Origin: Spirochaetia bacterium | GTDB taxonomy: Bacteria; Spirochaetota; Spirochaetia; Treponematales; Treponemataceae | DNA length: 25,190 nucleotides | Direction: 5' to 3' | Assembly (NCBI GenBank): GCA_900769975.1 | Contig: CAAGIR010000029.1 | Span: 1-25,190, forward strand | Shown here: positions 1-7,716 of the stretch, one piece after another | Numbering within the stretch: position 1 is the stretch's first letter | Layout of the letters: every line of letters starts with the position of its first letter | Program-made: the position numbers and the translations under genes | The notes under the pieces: model-generated | The model's input: only the letters and a program-made list of their open reading frames with translations | Told to the model about the DNA's origin: nothing | Database searches by the model: none

Positions 1-1
1 C

Positions 2-382
2 GATACTACAAAAATAAAAAGTCTTTTTATTCAGCGGCCGACAAGACTTTTTACTTATTTAAATCTTAAAGACTGCGGTTTTACAGATATTGAACTTTAT
101 TACCGTGTTCTTGAAAATATAGATATTTGTAATTTTATCGATGCGGCTGATTTGTCATATTTGAAGGTATTTATGCAATTCTGCATAAAAGAACAGGGGG
201 AGCTTGCCGCGATTAATATACTCACCAAACAAATAGATAATGGTTATGACGTAATGCATGGCATAGAAATGTTTACCCGCTATTTTGATGACATCCCTGA
301 AGACTTAAACAAAAAAATTCTACAGGAAGGATTTACGTCTTTTAATTGCATGGTATTACAAAACTTGCATCAGGAGGCTTAA
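2..382 (+). CDS. C-terminal part of an unrecognised protein (5'-truncated by window edge)
   Basis: The frame is open from base 2 to the TAA at 380-382, giving about 126 residues, so the gene starts before the window. A TTG at 152 could be read as a start, but the open frame continues upstream of it with ordinary coding composition and there is no SD sequence, so I treat the whole stretch as one truncated gene. The fragment is mixed alpha-helical in appearance, with leucine, aspartate and aromatic residues spaced as in helical-repeat proteins. It has no membrane segment and no catalytic motif I can name. It ends with a short Gln-Glu-Ala tail. No function is assigned. Confidence 0.55.
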   Translation, partial: DTTKIKSLFIQRPTRLFTYLNLKDCGFTDIELYYRVLENIDICNFIDAADLSYLKVFMQFCIKEQGELAAINILTKQIDNGYDVMHGIEMFTRYFDDIPEDLNKKILQEGFTSFNCMVLQNLHQEA

Positions 383-668
383 AAATCCAGCGGTTAACTT
401 GCTTGCTAATTTTTTTAAGCATCCAATCGATACAACATACATACCGTCTTTGCGGGGACATGCCATTTAAGTGGCTGGAATAACTTAGGCTAGAATTGAC
501 GGAGACGGCTAAAGTGTCTTCTGAAATGTTTTCTGAAGCAGCAAGAACATCTTTATGAATGTTTGAGTTTTTTGCAAGCGTTAAAAAACTCTCAGCTCGT
601 GCAAACATAATGAACATTGGAATTCCAGTTTCGGCACAAGCAGGGACAGACCTCGTTTTTCTTGTTTT
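383..668. other. Intergenic stretch between two convergent genes
   Basis: This 286-bp gap separates the plus-strand partial gene from the 3' end of the minus-strand DUF2400 gene. A minus-strand frame is open over 342-617 (91 codons), but it has no SD sequence, overlaps the end of the upstream gene and does not resemble a known family. I found no convincing rho-independent terminator. It may be a decayed gene or simple spacer. Confidence 0.3.
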
Positions 669-1421
669 TCAGGATGAAACGCCAAGTCCAAACAAAGCAA
701 AATCAGCACGCACAGGGTCACCGGGAAACACTTCTGAAAGTTTTTCGGTAAGGATTTGCGCTGTTTTCAGACTGGCAGAAGAGTTTTCTGGTATAAGTTC
801 CAATTCTATTGCCTGTTGCATTACGTGAACATCAAGCGGAATAAGTAAATCTTTTGGATTTGCCCAAGTCCAAATTCCCAAATCTACAGGTGAATTCTGA
901 CGAACCATCCACCGTAAAAACATATTCACCCTTTTGTTTGCTGAATTTTTTCCTTTTGGTACAATTGGGGATTTTGGAAAACTTTGTGAAACAATTCTGT
1001 GGAGCGGCGTTTTTTCATCATTTTGATAGATTTTGCGAAAATGTTCACCAAGGCTGCCTGATTTTTTTATGATTCCCGCAATCTCATTGAACAGAACGTG
1101 CAAATCATCATAAGAATAAAAGCGATAAAACTTTTTTGTGCCAACAGGAAAATTTTTGGCACCATTCAAACACCAGCTGGCAATTCCACCTTCTTCACAA
1201 GAAAGATTAAGAATTTCACGAATTTTCGGAATAAACTGTTTTCTGTTTCCAAAAGAAAGCATTGCCGCCACAAATGCCGCACATTCCACATTGCACACAT
1301 TTTTTAATTCAGGAAAATCATCATACCAAAACAAAAATTGACTTGGATCTTGCAGAATAAAATCATGCACTTCATATTTTTGAGCAAGTTCCACCAATCT
1401 TTGTTTTAAATTTTCATCCAT
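669..1421 (-). CDS. TIGR02757 / DUF2400 family protein
   Basis: A 250-residue cytoplasmic protein that matches the TIGR02757 (DUF2400) family over its full length. Hallmarks visible are an AAFVAAMLSFGNR segment (residues 48-60), FYRFYSYDDL (98-107), the signature NKRVNMFLRWMVR (162-174) followed by VDLGIW (179-184), LDVHV (196-200), and a C-terminal DFALFGLG (240-247). The family is widespread in Bacteroidetes, spirochaetes and epsilon-proteobacteria, and its biochemical role is not established as far as I know. The start ATG at 1421 has only a weak GGA about 8 nt upstream. The gene appears monocistronic: upstream lies a GC-rich repeat, then the end of the ammonia-lyase gene. Confidence 0.85.
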   Translation of the reverse strand: MDENLKQRLVELAQKYEVHDFILQDPSQFLFWYDDFPELKNVCNVECAAFVAAMLSFGNRKQFIPKIREILNLSCEEGGIASWCLNGAKNFPVGTKKFYRFYSYDDLHVLFNEIAGIIKKSGSLGEHFRKIYQNDEKTPLHRIVSQSFPKSPIVPKGKNSANKRVNMFLRWMVRQNSPVDLGIWTWANPKDLLIPLDVHVMQQAIELELIPENSSASLKTAQILTEKLSEVFPGDPVRADFALFGLGVSS

Positions 1422-1455
1422 GGTTCATTCCGTAATTCGTTCGCGTTTTTAAACC

Positions 1456-1565
1456 GTGGCAAGGATAGTAGGAGCACCGCAGGTGGCCACTGGACTGAGC
1501 GAAGCGAGGGAAGCGGCTGGAGCGAAAGCGGAACTCCGAATAGCCTGTTTTTGCGAAGCAAAAGC
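1456..1565 (+). repeat. GC-rich mosaic hairpin element, copy 1
   Basis: GC-rich DNA in an AT-rich gap, starting about 37 bp beyond the stop codon of the minus-strand ammonia-lyase gene. It contains a hairpin CACC-GCA-GGTG (1475-1485), the palindrome GTGGCCAC (1483-1490), a GAGCGAAGCGAGG-type purine-rich run near 1497-1509, and a 6-bp stem TTTTGC closed by a GAA triloop (1549-1563). The same stem-GNA-stem design recurs at about 8806, 10721 and 20335. Element borders are approximate. Confidence 0.6.
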
Positions 1566-1601
1566 CACCCAAAAAAATTTACACTCTACATTTACCCTAG
1601 A

Positions 1602-3176
1602 CTACGCAAACAGTTCTGTTGATTTCAGCCATTCACAAACTGCTTCTGCTTCACTGTCCAAAGCCCGGTCATCTTCCACAAATGCTGAAAGTTTTCTGAC
1701 TTGCTGATGAACTTGTTGTGTAAAAGGTGCAAAATCTTCTTTTCCAGCTAAATCTACTGCTTGCATTGCTGCCAAAAGATGTGTTGCAAACTGAAGATAA
1801 ACAAGGTCAATTTGTTCCGCCCATTTTCTTGCACTTATTGTTCCCATAGAAACTTTATCTTGATTTAACGCTTCTGTTGGTTGACTTGTAAGAGAAATCG
1901 GGAAACAGTAACTTGCAACTTCGCCACGAATTGCACTGATTGTTATTTGTGCAGCTTTAAATCCTAGTCTAAGCCCCGCACGAGGATGGTCAGCTGGTGT
2001 GAATGGAATCAAATTTTCAGTCAAACCATTAAATTTTCCATCAATAATCACTTCTGCCTGTTTATCTGATAAATCAGAAATATTTGCCAAAGCAGTACGC
2101 ATATAATCACAAGCAGCACAAATATGTCCGCCATAAAAATTTCCAGTGTTATAAAGGCGACCAACTTCAATATCAACAAGAGGATTGTCATTTGCTGAAT
2201 TCAATTCTTCTGTGATTAAATCCCTGGCAAAACGAAGTGTGTCGCGGTAAACTCCGTTAATCTGTGGAGCGCAACGAATTGAATATCTGTCCTGAATTTT
2301 ATTCTGCTGTGCAACAAACCCTTTACCATCAAGACTTTCAATTTGAGTTTTTAAAAAATCTTCGTAACGGAATACTCGTTTTGAATCTTTTATGATATTG
2401 TAAACATAAGCCGCACTTTCACATTGGCCTTGATGATTTTTTATTTCGCTGACTTTTGCCACAAAAGGAGTATCTTTTCCACGTGTAATTTCCGATGTCA
2501 CCGCCGTCAAAAAGTCTGAGATTTTTGCAAGCCGTTCAGCCTTTTTCCATGCAAGACATGCAACTGCCGTCATTACACTTGTTCCATTCATCAATGCAAG
2601 ACCTTCTTTTGCTTCGATTGGCAGAGGTTTTATTCCTTCTGCTTCAAAAGCCTGCATTGTCGGAACAATTTGACCTTTATAATAAACTTTTCGTTCCCCC
2701 ATGATAGCTGCCGCAAGATAAGAAAGCGGGGTCAAATCACCAGATGCTCCAACAGAACCAAGCTGAGGAATAACAGGAATAATGTCTTTGTTTAGCATTG
2801 TCACCATCATTTTTGCAAGTTCAGGACGGATTGCAGAATGACCGCCTTTTACATTTCCATTCAATCTTGCCAGAACAACAGCACGTCCCGTTTCATGATC
2901 AAATTTTGGCCCCAGACCAATTCCATGATACGTACAAATATCACGCTGCAACTCTCCCGCTTTATCCACACTTATCTGATTATGACAACTGTCACCAAAA
3001 TCCGTGGTAACACCATAAGTTGGCACACCGGTTGCAATATAATCTTCCAAGAATTTTCGTGATTGTTCCAAAGTCTGCCAAAACTCTTTATTTTCTGGCA
3101 AAGAAACAACTTCATTTTGCAGTGCAACTTCACAAACATCTTCTATGGTAAGTTCATTTCCATTTACAATTTTCAT
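1602..3176 (-). CDS. Histidine/aromatic amino acid ammonia-lyase (HAL/PAL/TAL family)
   Basis: A 524-residue MIO-dependent lyase, which removes ammonia from an amino acid to give a urocanate- or cinnamate-type product. The MIO cofactor forms from Ala144-Ser145-Gly146 in GSVGASGDLTPLSYLA. Other conserved active-site residues are Tyr54 (YGVTTDFG), Asn198 (MNGTS), Tyr299/Arg302 (RYSIR), and the NDNPLVD and GNFYGGH segments. The start is the ATG at 3176, preceded by GGAG at good spacing. An upstream in-frame start at 3218 adds 14 residues but lacks this support. Selectivity positions are mixed: Tyr83-His84 where HutH has Ser-His, and Gln439 where HutH has the histidine-binding Glu (PAL/TAL have Gln). 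No hutU, hutI or formimidase gene is nearby. Substrate is therefore left open. It is the second gene after DUF1846 (49-bp gap), probably one operon. Confidence 0.88.
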   Translation of the reverse strand: MKIVNGNELTIEDVCEVALQNEVVSLPENKEFWQTLEQSRKFLEDYIATGVPTYGVTTDFGDSCHNQISVDKAGELQRDICTYHGIGLGPKFDHETGRAVVLARLNGNVKGGHSAIRPELAKMMVTMLNKDIIPVIPQLGSVGASGDLTPLSYLAAAIMGERKVYYKGQIVPTMQAFEAEGIKPLPIEAKEGLALMNGTSVMTAVACLAWKKAERLAKISDFLTAVTSEITRGKDTPFVAKVSEIKNHQGQCESAAYVYNIIKDSKRVFRYEDFLKTQIESLDGKGFVAQQNKIQDRYSIRCAPQINGVYRDTLRFARDLITEELNSANDNPLVDIEVGRLYNTGNFYGGHICAACDYMRTALANISDLSDKQAEVIIDGKFNGLTENLIPFTPADHPRAGLRLGFKAAQITISAIRGEVASYCFPISLTSQPTEALNQDKVSMGTISARKWAEQIDLVYLQFATHLLAAMQAVDLAGKEDFAPFTQQVHQQVRKLSAFVEDDRALDSEAEAVCEWLKSTELFA

Positions 3177-3225
3177 ATATCTACTCCAAATATTTCCAGA
3201 CTCAACGCTGTTCACCAACGCTGCA

Positions 3226-4707
3226 TTAGCCTATCAAAGATTTTTGTTTTTTGCTTACAGGTTCACACGTCAAATCTACACCCAGTTTTTTGAATATTTT
3301 TCTGTCCACTTCGCTGAGCATTACAGTCGTGTGAACCTGACAGCCACGTAATTTTGGAAGCTGCTCAAGAGCTTTAAAGCAGTTTTCATCAGCTTTTGAA
3401 AGCATTGCAAGGGCGACAAGAACTTCATCTGTATGAAGTCGTGGATTGTTTCCGCTTAAATAAGTCACTTTCATTCTTTGAATTGGCTCTATCATTTCTT
3501 TTGGAATAAGTTTAACTTTGTGATTAATTCCAGCAAGATGTTTTGTGGCATTCAAAATCAAAGCAGCGCTTGTTCCCAGTAAATCTGAAGTTTCAGAAGT
3601 GATGATTGTACCGTCTTCCAATTCTATGGCGGCAGTCGGCACTTTTGATTTTGCACCGCGTTCTTTTGCTGCAACAGTCACTTTTCTGTCATCAGTTGTG
3701 ACACCAGCCTGTTTCATTAAAAGTTCCAGCTTATTCACTTCATCTTCAGATGCATTGCCTTCTACTAAAAGATTTAAAGTATTATAATATCGGCGAATAA
3801 TTTCCTGTTTAGACGCCTCCCTACACACTTCATCATCAAAAATACACAAACCAGCCATATTTACACCCATATCAGTAGGAGATTTATATGGATTAGTTCC
3901 GTAAATACCTTTAAAAATTGCATCAAGTACAGGGAAAATTTCAATATCACGATTATAATTGACCGTAGTTTTTCCATACGCTTCCAGATGCCATGGATCA
4001 ATCATATTTACATCATTCAAATCGGCAGTAGCGGCTTCGTACGCCAGATTAACAGGATGCTTCAACGGTAAATTCCAGATAGGAAAAGTTTCAAATTTTG
4101 CATATCCTGCTTTAATACCACGTTTGTTTTCATGGTAAAGCTGACTCAAACACGTTGCCATTTTTCCTGAACCAGGACCAGGAGCCGTCACCACCACAAG
4201 AGGTCTTGAAGTTTCAATATAATCATTTTTACCAAATCCTTCATCGCTTACAATCAAAGGAACGTTTGACGGATACCCAGGTATTGTATAATGATAATAA
4301 GCCTTAATATTCATTTTTTTAAGCTTATTTTTAAAAGTTTTAGCTGCTTCCTGCCCGGTGTAGTGCGTAATTACAACACTTCCCACCATCAGTCCACGAT
4401 TTTGAAATTCATCACGCAGACGCAGAACATCTTTATCATAAGTTATGCCCAAATCACCACGAATTTTATTTTTTTCTATATCGATAGCGCTTATTACAAT
4501 AACAATTTCTGCAACATCGGCAAGCTGCATCAAAAGTTTAAGTTTACTGTCTGGCATAAAACCAGGCAAAACACGTGAAGCATGAAAATCGTCAAAAAGT
4601 TTTCCGCCAAATTCCAAATAAAGCTTGTCGCCAAACTTAGAAATCCTTTCTTTAATATGTTCCGATTGAATTTTTAAATATTTATCATTATCAAAACCGT
4701 ATTTCAT
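3226..4707 (-). CDS. DUF1846 family protein
   Basis: A 493-residue cytoplasmic protein matching the DUF1846 family over its full length (family members are about 500 residues). A P-loop-like APGPGSGKMATCLSQLYH segment sits at residues 175-192, which suggests nucleotide or phosphate binding. Other family-typical stretches are FGGKLFDDFHASRVLPGF (33-50), NMIDPWHLEAYG, YNRDIEIFPVL and KSPTDMGVNMAG. Structures of members exist, but I know of no settled function. It is first in a two-gene unit with the ammonia-lyase. No SD sequence precedes the ATG; a strong promoter lies immediately upstream, so translation is probably from a leaderless or nearly leaderless mRNA. Confidence 0.88.
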   Translation of the reverse strand: MKYGFDNDKYLKIQSEHIKERISKFGDKLYLEFGGKLFDDFHASRVLPGFMPDSKLKLLMQLADVAEIVIVISAIDIEKNKIRGDLGITYDKDVLRLRDEFQNRGLMVGSVVITHYTGQEAAKTFKNKLKKMNIKAYYHYTIPGYPSNVPLIVSDEGFGKNDYIETSRPLVVVTAPGPGSGKMATCLSQLYHENKRGIKAGYAKFETFPIWNLPLKHPVNLAYEAATADLNDVNMIDPWHLEAYGKTTVNYNRDIEIFPVLDAIFKGIYGTNPYKSPTDMGVNMAGLCIFDDEVCREASKQEIIRRYYNTLNLLVEGNASEDEVNKLELLMKQAGVTTDDRKVTVAAKERGAKSKVPTAAIELEDGTIITSETSDLLGTSAALILNATKHLAGINHKVKLIPKEMIEPIQRMKVTYLSGNNPRLHTDEVLVALAMLSKADENCFKALEQLPKLRGCQVHTTVMLSEVDRKIFKKLGVDLTCEPVSKKQKSLIG

Positions 4708-4715
4708 AAAGACTT

Positions 4716-4744
4716 ATTATATCTATTTTTGATTTCTTTCGCAA
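4716..4744 (-). promoter_or_regulatory. Sigma-70-type promoter of DUF1846-lyase operon
   Basis: On the minus strand the -35 box is TTGCGA (4744-4739), the spacer is 17 bp, and the -10 box is a perfect TATAAT (4721-4716). Only 8 bp (aagtcttt) separate the -10 box from the ATG at 4707, so a start site 6-8 nt downstream of the -10 leaves almost no 5' leader. Confidence 0.7.
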
Positions 4745-4769
4745 TTCAATTAATTCAATTTAATTCATT

Positions 4770-5441
4770 TCATTCATTCCGAATTTGCATAGCACGTGCG
4801 GTATTGTACGCCTTTTTCATTCCCACAGAAAATAAAACAGGAATTAAAGTAACATACATTTTTACAGATTTTTTCCCGCCACGAACAAGCCATGCATTTT
4901 CTGCCTGATTCCATACTCGAGAAACAAGAGGAATAAAATTCAAAAACATAGAAACTGCATTCGTAAAAACGGTTTTATCCTTTAGATGCAAAATCCGCCT
5001 GCAAAAACGCTCAATAGTTTCAATTCCCATACGCAATTCAAGCGAAGTAGAAGTTTTAAAAACAAGCGAAACACTTTGCATCATACAAAAAAGCTTTAAA
5101 AGCAAAAAAACGCTGTCTTTCTGACATTCCCAGTTAAATCTTGCAGCAAAAGTAATTTCCTTACTAAAAATACACGAAAAAATTTCCATCATAACAAGCA
5201 GAAACGCATAATAAAAAACAGGCTTCAAATCCGCCGCCTGCTGTTTAACAGAAAATTTCAGGCAAAACGCCACAATAAGCTGAATTATTATCAGAAAAAC
5301 GCAGAAATAGACAGGAAGTATCAGAAAAATAACATTTATAATGGGAATAAACAAAAGTTTGCACCAGGCAGGACATCTATGCAAAAAAGAATTTCCACTT
5401 ATATAAGAAAATGCAGAATATTTGCTCGTATAATTTTTCAA
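4770..5441 (-). CDS. bioN: Biotin ECF transporter transmembrane component BioN (EcfT family)
   Basis: A 223-residue membrane protein with several hydrophobic helices in the first two thirds (about residues 28-62, 75-93 and 108-128) and a cytoplasmic C-terminal coupling region. The EcfT coupling motifs are recognisable as AENAWLVRGG and a terminal ARAMQIR, the latter lacking the usual final Gly. EcfT links the ATPase to the substrate-binding S component. The start is a TTG at 5441, supported by GGTG 5 nt upstream; the TTG lies 20 bp beyond the bioM stop. Because the operon holds exactly BioY plus one ATPase plus one EcfT, behind a BirA operator, I call it the dedicated biotin module rather than a shared one. 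Confidence 0.82.
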   Translation of the reverse strand: MKNYTSKYSAFSYISGNSFLHRCPAWCKLLFIPIINVIFLILPVYFCVFLIIIQLIVAFCLKFSVKQQAADLKPVFYYAFLLVMMEIFSCIFSKEITFAARFNWECQKDSVFLLLKLFCMMQSVSLVFKTSTSLELRMGIETIERFCRRILHLKDKTVFTNAVSMFLNFIPLVSRVWNQAENAWLVRGGKKSVKMYVTLIPVLFSVGMKKAYNTARAMQIRNE

Positions 5442-5461
5442 AACGTCACCACACTAAAAAA

Positions 5462-6178
5462 CTACCACACCAAATCAGATAAATCTTTATACTCGCAGAC
5501 AGGATTTTTTATATTCCATTGTTCCAGATTTTCCTGCAAAGCCTGTTGCGGTTCACCTTCGAACACTTTTTCGCCACGAAACAGGACAATAAACTTATCT
5601 GCCAGCCCCAGACATTTTTCTATCTCATGCGTCAAAATGATGACAGTTTTACGTTCATTTTTCAGATTTTTTACAAGCTCATTCACCTGACGCACACCAG
5701 TATAATCAAGATTTGCATACGGTTCATCAAAAATAATGACAGGATTATTCATCGCAAGCATACAAGCAACCGCAAGCCGACGTTTTTCCCCGCCAGATAA
5801 AAACCTTGCAGGAAAATCAGCCTTTAAAGTTAGCCCAGTTTTTTCCAGTGCTTCTTCCACCACCTTCTGAATTTCCTTTTTTTTATATCCCAAATTCTTC
5901 GGGCCGAAAGCAATATCTTCACGTGGTGTTTCACCCAAAATCTGAGTTTCCGCTTCCTGAAAAACCAGTCCGACTTTTTCGCCAGCCAGATCAACAGTTC
6001 CGCAATCCGCATCTTCCAAACCAGCAATTATGGACATCAGAACACTTTTTCCAGAACCGTTTTCTCCGCCAATAATCACGCAATCACCATCCGAAACTTC
6101 AAAAGAAACATTATTTAATGCAACTTTTTTTTCCAAACCAGTTTCAAATGTTTTACTTACGCCATTAATTTTTATCAA
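5462..6178 (-). CDS. bioM: Biotin ECF transporter ATP-binding protein BioM (EcfA family)
   Basis: A 238-residue ABC ATPase that powers biotin uptake with BioN and BioY. Visible motifs are Walker A GENGSGKS (38-45), Q-loop Gln74 (VFQE), signature LSGGE (127-131), Walker B VIIFDEP with Asp151-Glu152, and an H-loop ILTHE. The sequence resembles the CbiO/EcfA branch in its short length and the EDIAFGPKNLG stretch. The start is TTG at 6178, preceded by AGAGGA at good spacing, and it overlaps the end of bioY by 14 bp, which implies translational coupling. There is one ATPase gene rather than an EcfA1/EcfA2 pair, so it would act as a homodimer. Confidence 0.85.
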   Translation of the reverse strand: MIKINGVSKTFETGLEKKVALNNVSFEVSDGDCVIIGGENGSGKSVLMSIIAGLEDADCGTVDLAGEKVGLVFQEAETQILGETPREDIAFGPKNLGYKKKEIQKVVEEALEKTGLTLKADFPARFLSGGEKRRLAVACMLAMNNPVIIFDEPYANLDYTGVRQVNELVKNLKNERKTVIILTHEIEKCLGLADKFIVLFRGEKVFEGEPQQALQENLEQWNIKNPVCEYKDLSDLVW

Positions 6179-6779
6179 CTTTTTCCTCTTTTCGGAATAA
6201 ATATTGCGCCAGAATCGGGCGGACTTTTATAGCAATAGGAACAGCAACAACAATTTTCAATAAATCACCAGGAATATAAGGAATTACGCACGCACCCATC
6301 GTAAAAGCAAAAGCAGTCTTTTCTGGAGGAACTTTCCCAGCAGCCAGAGCCCATCTCATAAAATGAAACACACCAGGTACATAAAGCACAACCATACCAG
6401 CAAAAATTGCAACAGTAATTCTGATTGTCACTTTCCAAGATAATTTTTTTTCAGAAACAGAAGGTTTTCCAGCGATAAACCCCGTAACAACAGCCCCAAT
6501 CAAGTAACCAGGCAAAAAACCACCCGTAGGACCTGCCCACACAGCAATTCCGCTAGTTCCGCCAGAATACACAGGCAGCCCTATCAAACCTGCCACCAAA
6601 AACAAAGCAGTAGGCGCACCACCCAGAACAGTACCCAGCAAAGCACCAGTTAAAATACAAAGAACATTTTGCAGAACAATAGGAACACTTCCTACAGGAA
6701 TACGCAAAAAGCAACCAAAGCAGATAATTGCAGCAAACAACGCCACGAACGCAACAAGTAATAATTTTCTGTTTTTCAT
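6165..6779 (-). CDS. bioY: Biotin transporter substrate-binding protein BioY
   Basis: A 204-residue integral membrane S component of the biotin ECF transporter. It has about six hydrophobic helices and the BioY-typical segments IPVGSVPIVLQNV, VLGGAPTALFLVAGLIGLPVY, GGTSGIAVWAGPTGGFLPGYLIG and IPYIPGDLLK. I place the start at the ATG at 6779, because the next residues begin the first membrane helix and the promoter's -10 box ends only 9 bp upstream; a longer frame to 6842 would run through the promoter. There is no SD sequence at this ATG. It is the first gene of bioY-bioM-bioN and is likely repressed by biotinylated BirA. Confidence 0.88.
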   Translation of the reverse strand: MKNRKLLLVAFVALFAAIICFGCFLRIPVGSVPIVLQNVLCILTGALLGTVLGGAPTALFLVAGLIGLPVYSGGTSGIAVWAGPTGGFLPGYLIGAVVTGFIAGKPSVSEKKLSWKVTIRITVAIFAGMVVLYVPGVFHFMRWALAAGKVPPEKTAFAFTMGACVIPYIPGDLLKIVVAVPIAIKVRPILAQYLFRKEEKVDKN

Positions 6780-6788
6780 AATGAGATA

Positions 6789-6817
6789 AATATAACAGAT
6801 TGTAAACTTTAAGTCAA
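6789..6817 (-). promoter_or_regulatory. Promoter of bioYMN operon
   Basis: On the minus strand the -35 box is TTGACT (6817-6812), the spacer is 17 bp, and the -10 box is TATATT (6794-6789). The ATG of bioY follows 9 bp later, so the predicted transcript starts within a few bases of the start codon. The -35 box lies inside the BirA-type operator. Confidence 0.65.
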
Positions 6818-6832
6818 CAACTAGGTTTACAA
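6800..6832. promoter_or_regulatory. BirA-type biotin operator
   Basis: An inverted repeat with half-sites TTGTAAACT (6800-6808) and GGTTTACAA (6824-6832) separated by 15 bp. Eight of nine positions pair. This matches the known BirA box of bacteria whose biotin-protein ligase carries a DNA-binding domain (TTGTAAAC, spacer of about 15, GTTTACAA). It covers the -35 box and spacer of the bioY promoter, so BirA bound here would exclude RNA polymerase. Confidence 0.8.
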
Positions 6833-6876
6833 TACTCATCACACAGCAAAAATACGCAAAACATCAAAAAATAACA

Positions 6877-7659
6877 CTAGCCCAGTAGTTTATCGCTCAC
6901 AACACCGCTTACACTGAATTTTTCAAGCAAATCTTCTACAGTAAGTTTTTGTTTTTCTTCACCACGCACATCGTACACAATTTTTCCGTCCATCATCATA
7001 ATCAAACGGTTACCGTAACGAATAGCATCTTTCATATTGTGAGTAACCATAAAAGTAGTAAGATTATCCTGTTTTACAAAAGTTTCAGTCAGTTCCAGAA
7101 CTTTTTTTGCAGTTTTTGGGTCCAGCGCAGCCGTATGTTCATCCAAAAGAAGAACTTTCGGTTTTTGCAAGGTTGCCATCAAAAGAGTCAAAGCCTGACG
7201 CTGACCACCAGAAAGCAGGCCGACTTTTGCATTCATTCTGTTTTCAAGCCCCAAATCCAAAAGTGCAAGTTTTTCGCGGTAAAGTTTGCGTTCTTCATTT
7301 TTGATATGCCAGGCAAGACCACGCTTTTTTCCACGACGCATAGCCATAGCAAGATTTTCTTCTATTTCCATATTTGCGGCAGTACCCATCATAGGATCCT
7401 GAAAAACACGCCCCAAAAATTTTGCCCTATAAAATTCAGGTTTGCCGGTAAGATTCATTCCATCCAGCTCGATTGAACCAGTATCTGTGTAATGCACGCC
7501 CGCAATCAGATTTAGCAAAGTAGATTTTCCAGCACCATTACCACCAATGACAGTTACAAAATCACCATCATCAAGTTCCAAATCAATGCCGCGCAAAGCT
7601 TTTTTTTCAGTGATAGTTCCGGGATTAAAAGTTTTCGTAATATTTGTAAGTTTTAACAT
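6877..7659 (-). CDS. ABC importer ATP-binding protein (TrpZ-like)
   Basis: A 260-residue ABC ATPase. Visible motifs are Walker A GGNGAGKS (39-46), Q-loop FQDP (86-89), signature LSGGQ (149-153), Walker B VLLLDEH with Asp173-Glu174, and H-loop MVTHN. The residue after the Walker B Glu is His rather than the common Pro (DEHTAALDP), which I believe is usual in this subfamily. The SD sequence GAGGT precedes the ATG at 7659. It is the last gene of the three-gene importer, 57 bp beyond the permease stop. Relatives accompany a PF04392-type binding protein and were predicted to carry tryptophan in streptococci. Here the substrate is unknown. Confidence 0.85.
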   Translation of the reverse strand: MLKLTNITKTFNPGTITEKKALRGIDLELDDGDFVTVIGGNGAGKSTLLNLIAGVHYTDTGSIELDGMNLTGKPEFYRAKFLGRVFQDPMMGTAANMEIEENLAMAMRRGKKRGLAWHIKNEERKLYREKLALLDLGLENRMNAKVGLLSGGQRQALTLLMATLQKPKVLLLDEHTAALDPKTAKKVLELTETFVKQDNLTTFMVTHNMKDAIRYGNRLIMMMDGKIVYDVRGEEKQKLTVEDLLEKFSVSGVVSDKLLG

Positions 7660-7716
7660 AATGACCTCGTTTTATTCGCCTCTAAATCAATAAAAATCTA
7701 AAAATCGTTAAAAAAA

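Noticed and set aside
342..617. Minus-strand open frame of 91 codons between the first two genes
   Set aside because: No SD sequence, overlaps the 3' end of the plus-strand gene, and no recognisable family; kept only as a note on the intergenic region.
1456..1707. 83-codon plus-strand frame beginning in the GC-rich element
   Set aside because: Runs through the repeat and into the antisense of the ammonia-lyase gene; no SD sequence and no family resemblance.
3177..3218. Longer N-terminus for the ammonia-lyase
   Set aside because: The ATG at 3176 has GGAG at correct spacing and begins the family's normal N-terminal sequence; the 14 extra residues have no support.
6949..7476. 175-codon plus-strand frame
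   Set aside because: Antisense shadow of the ABC ATPase gene, which has all motifs intact on the minus strand.
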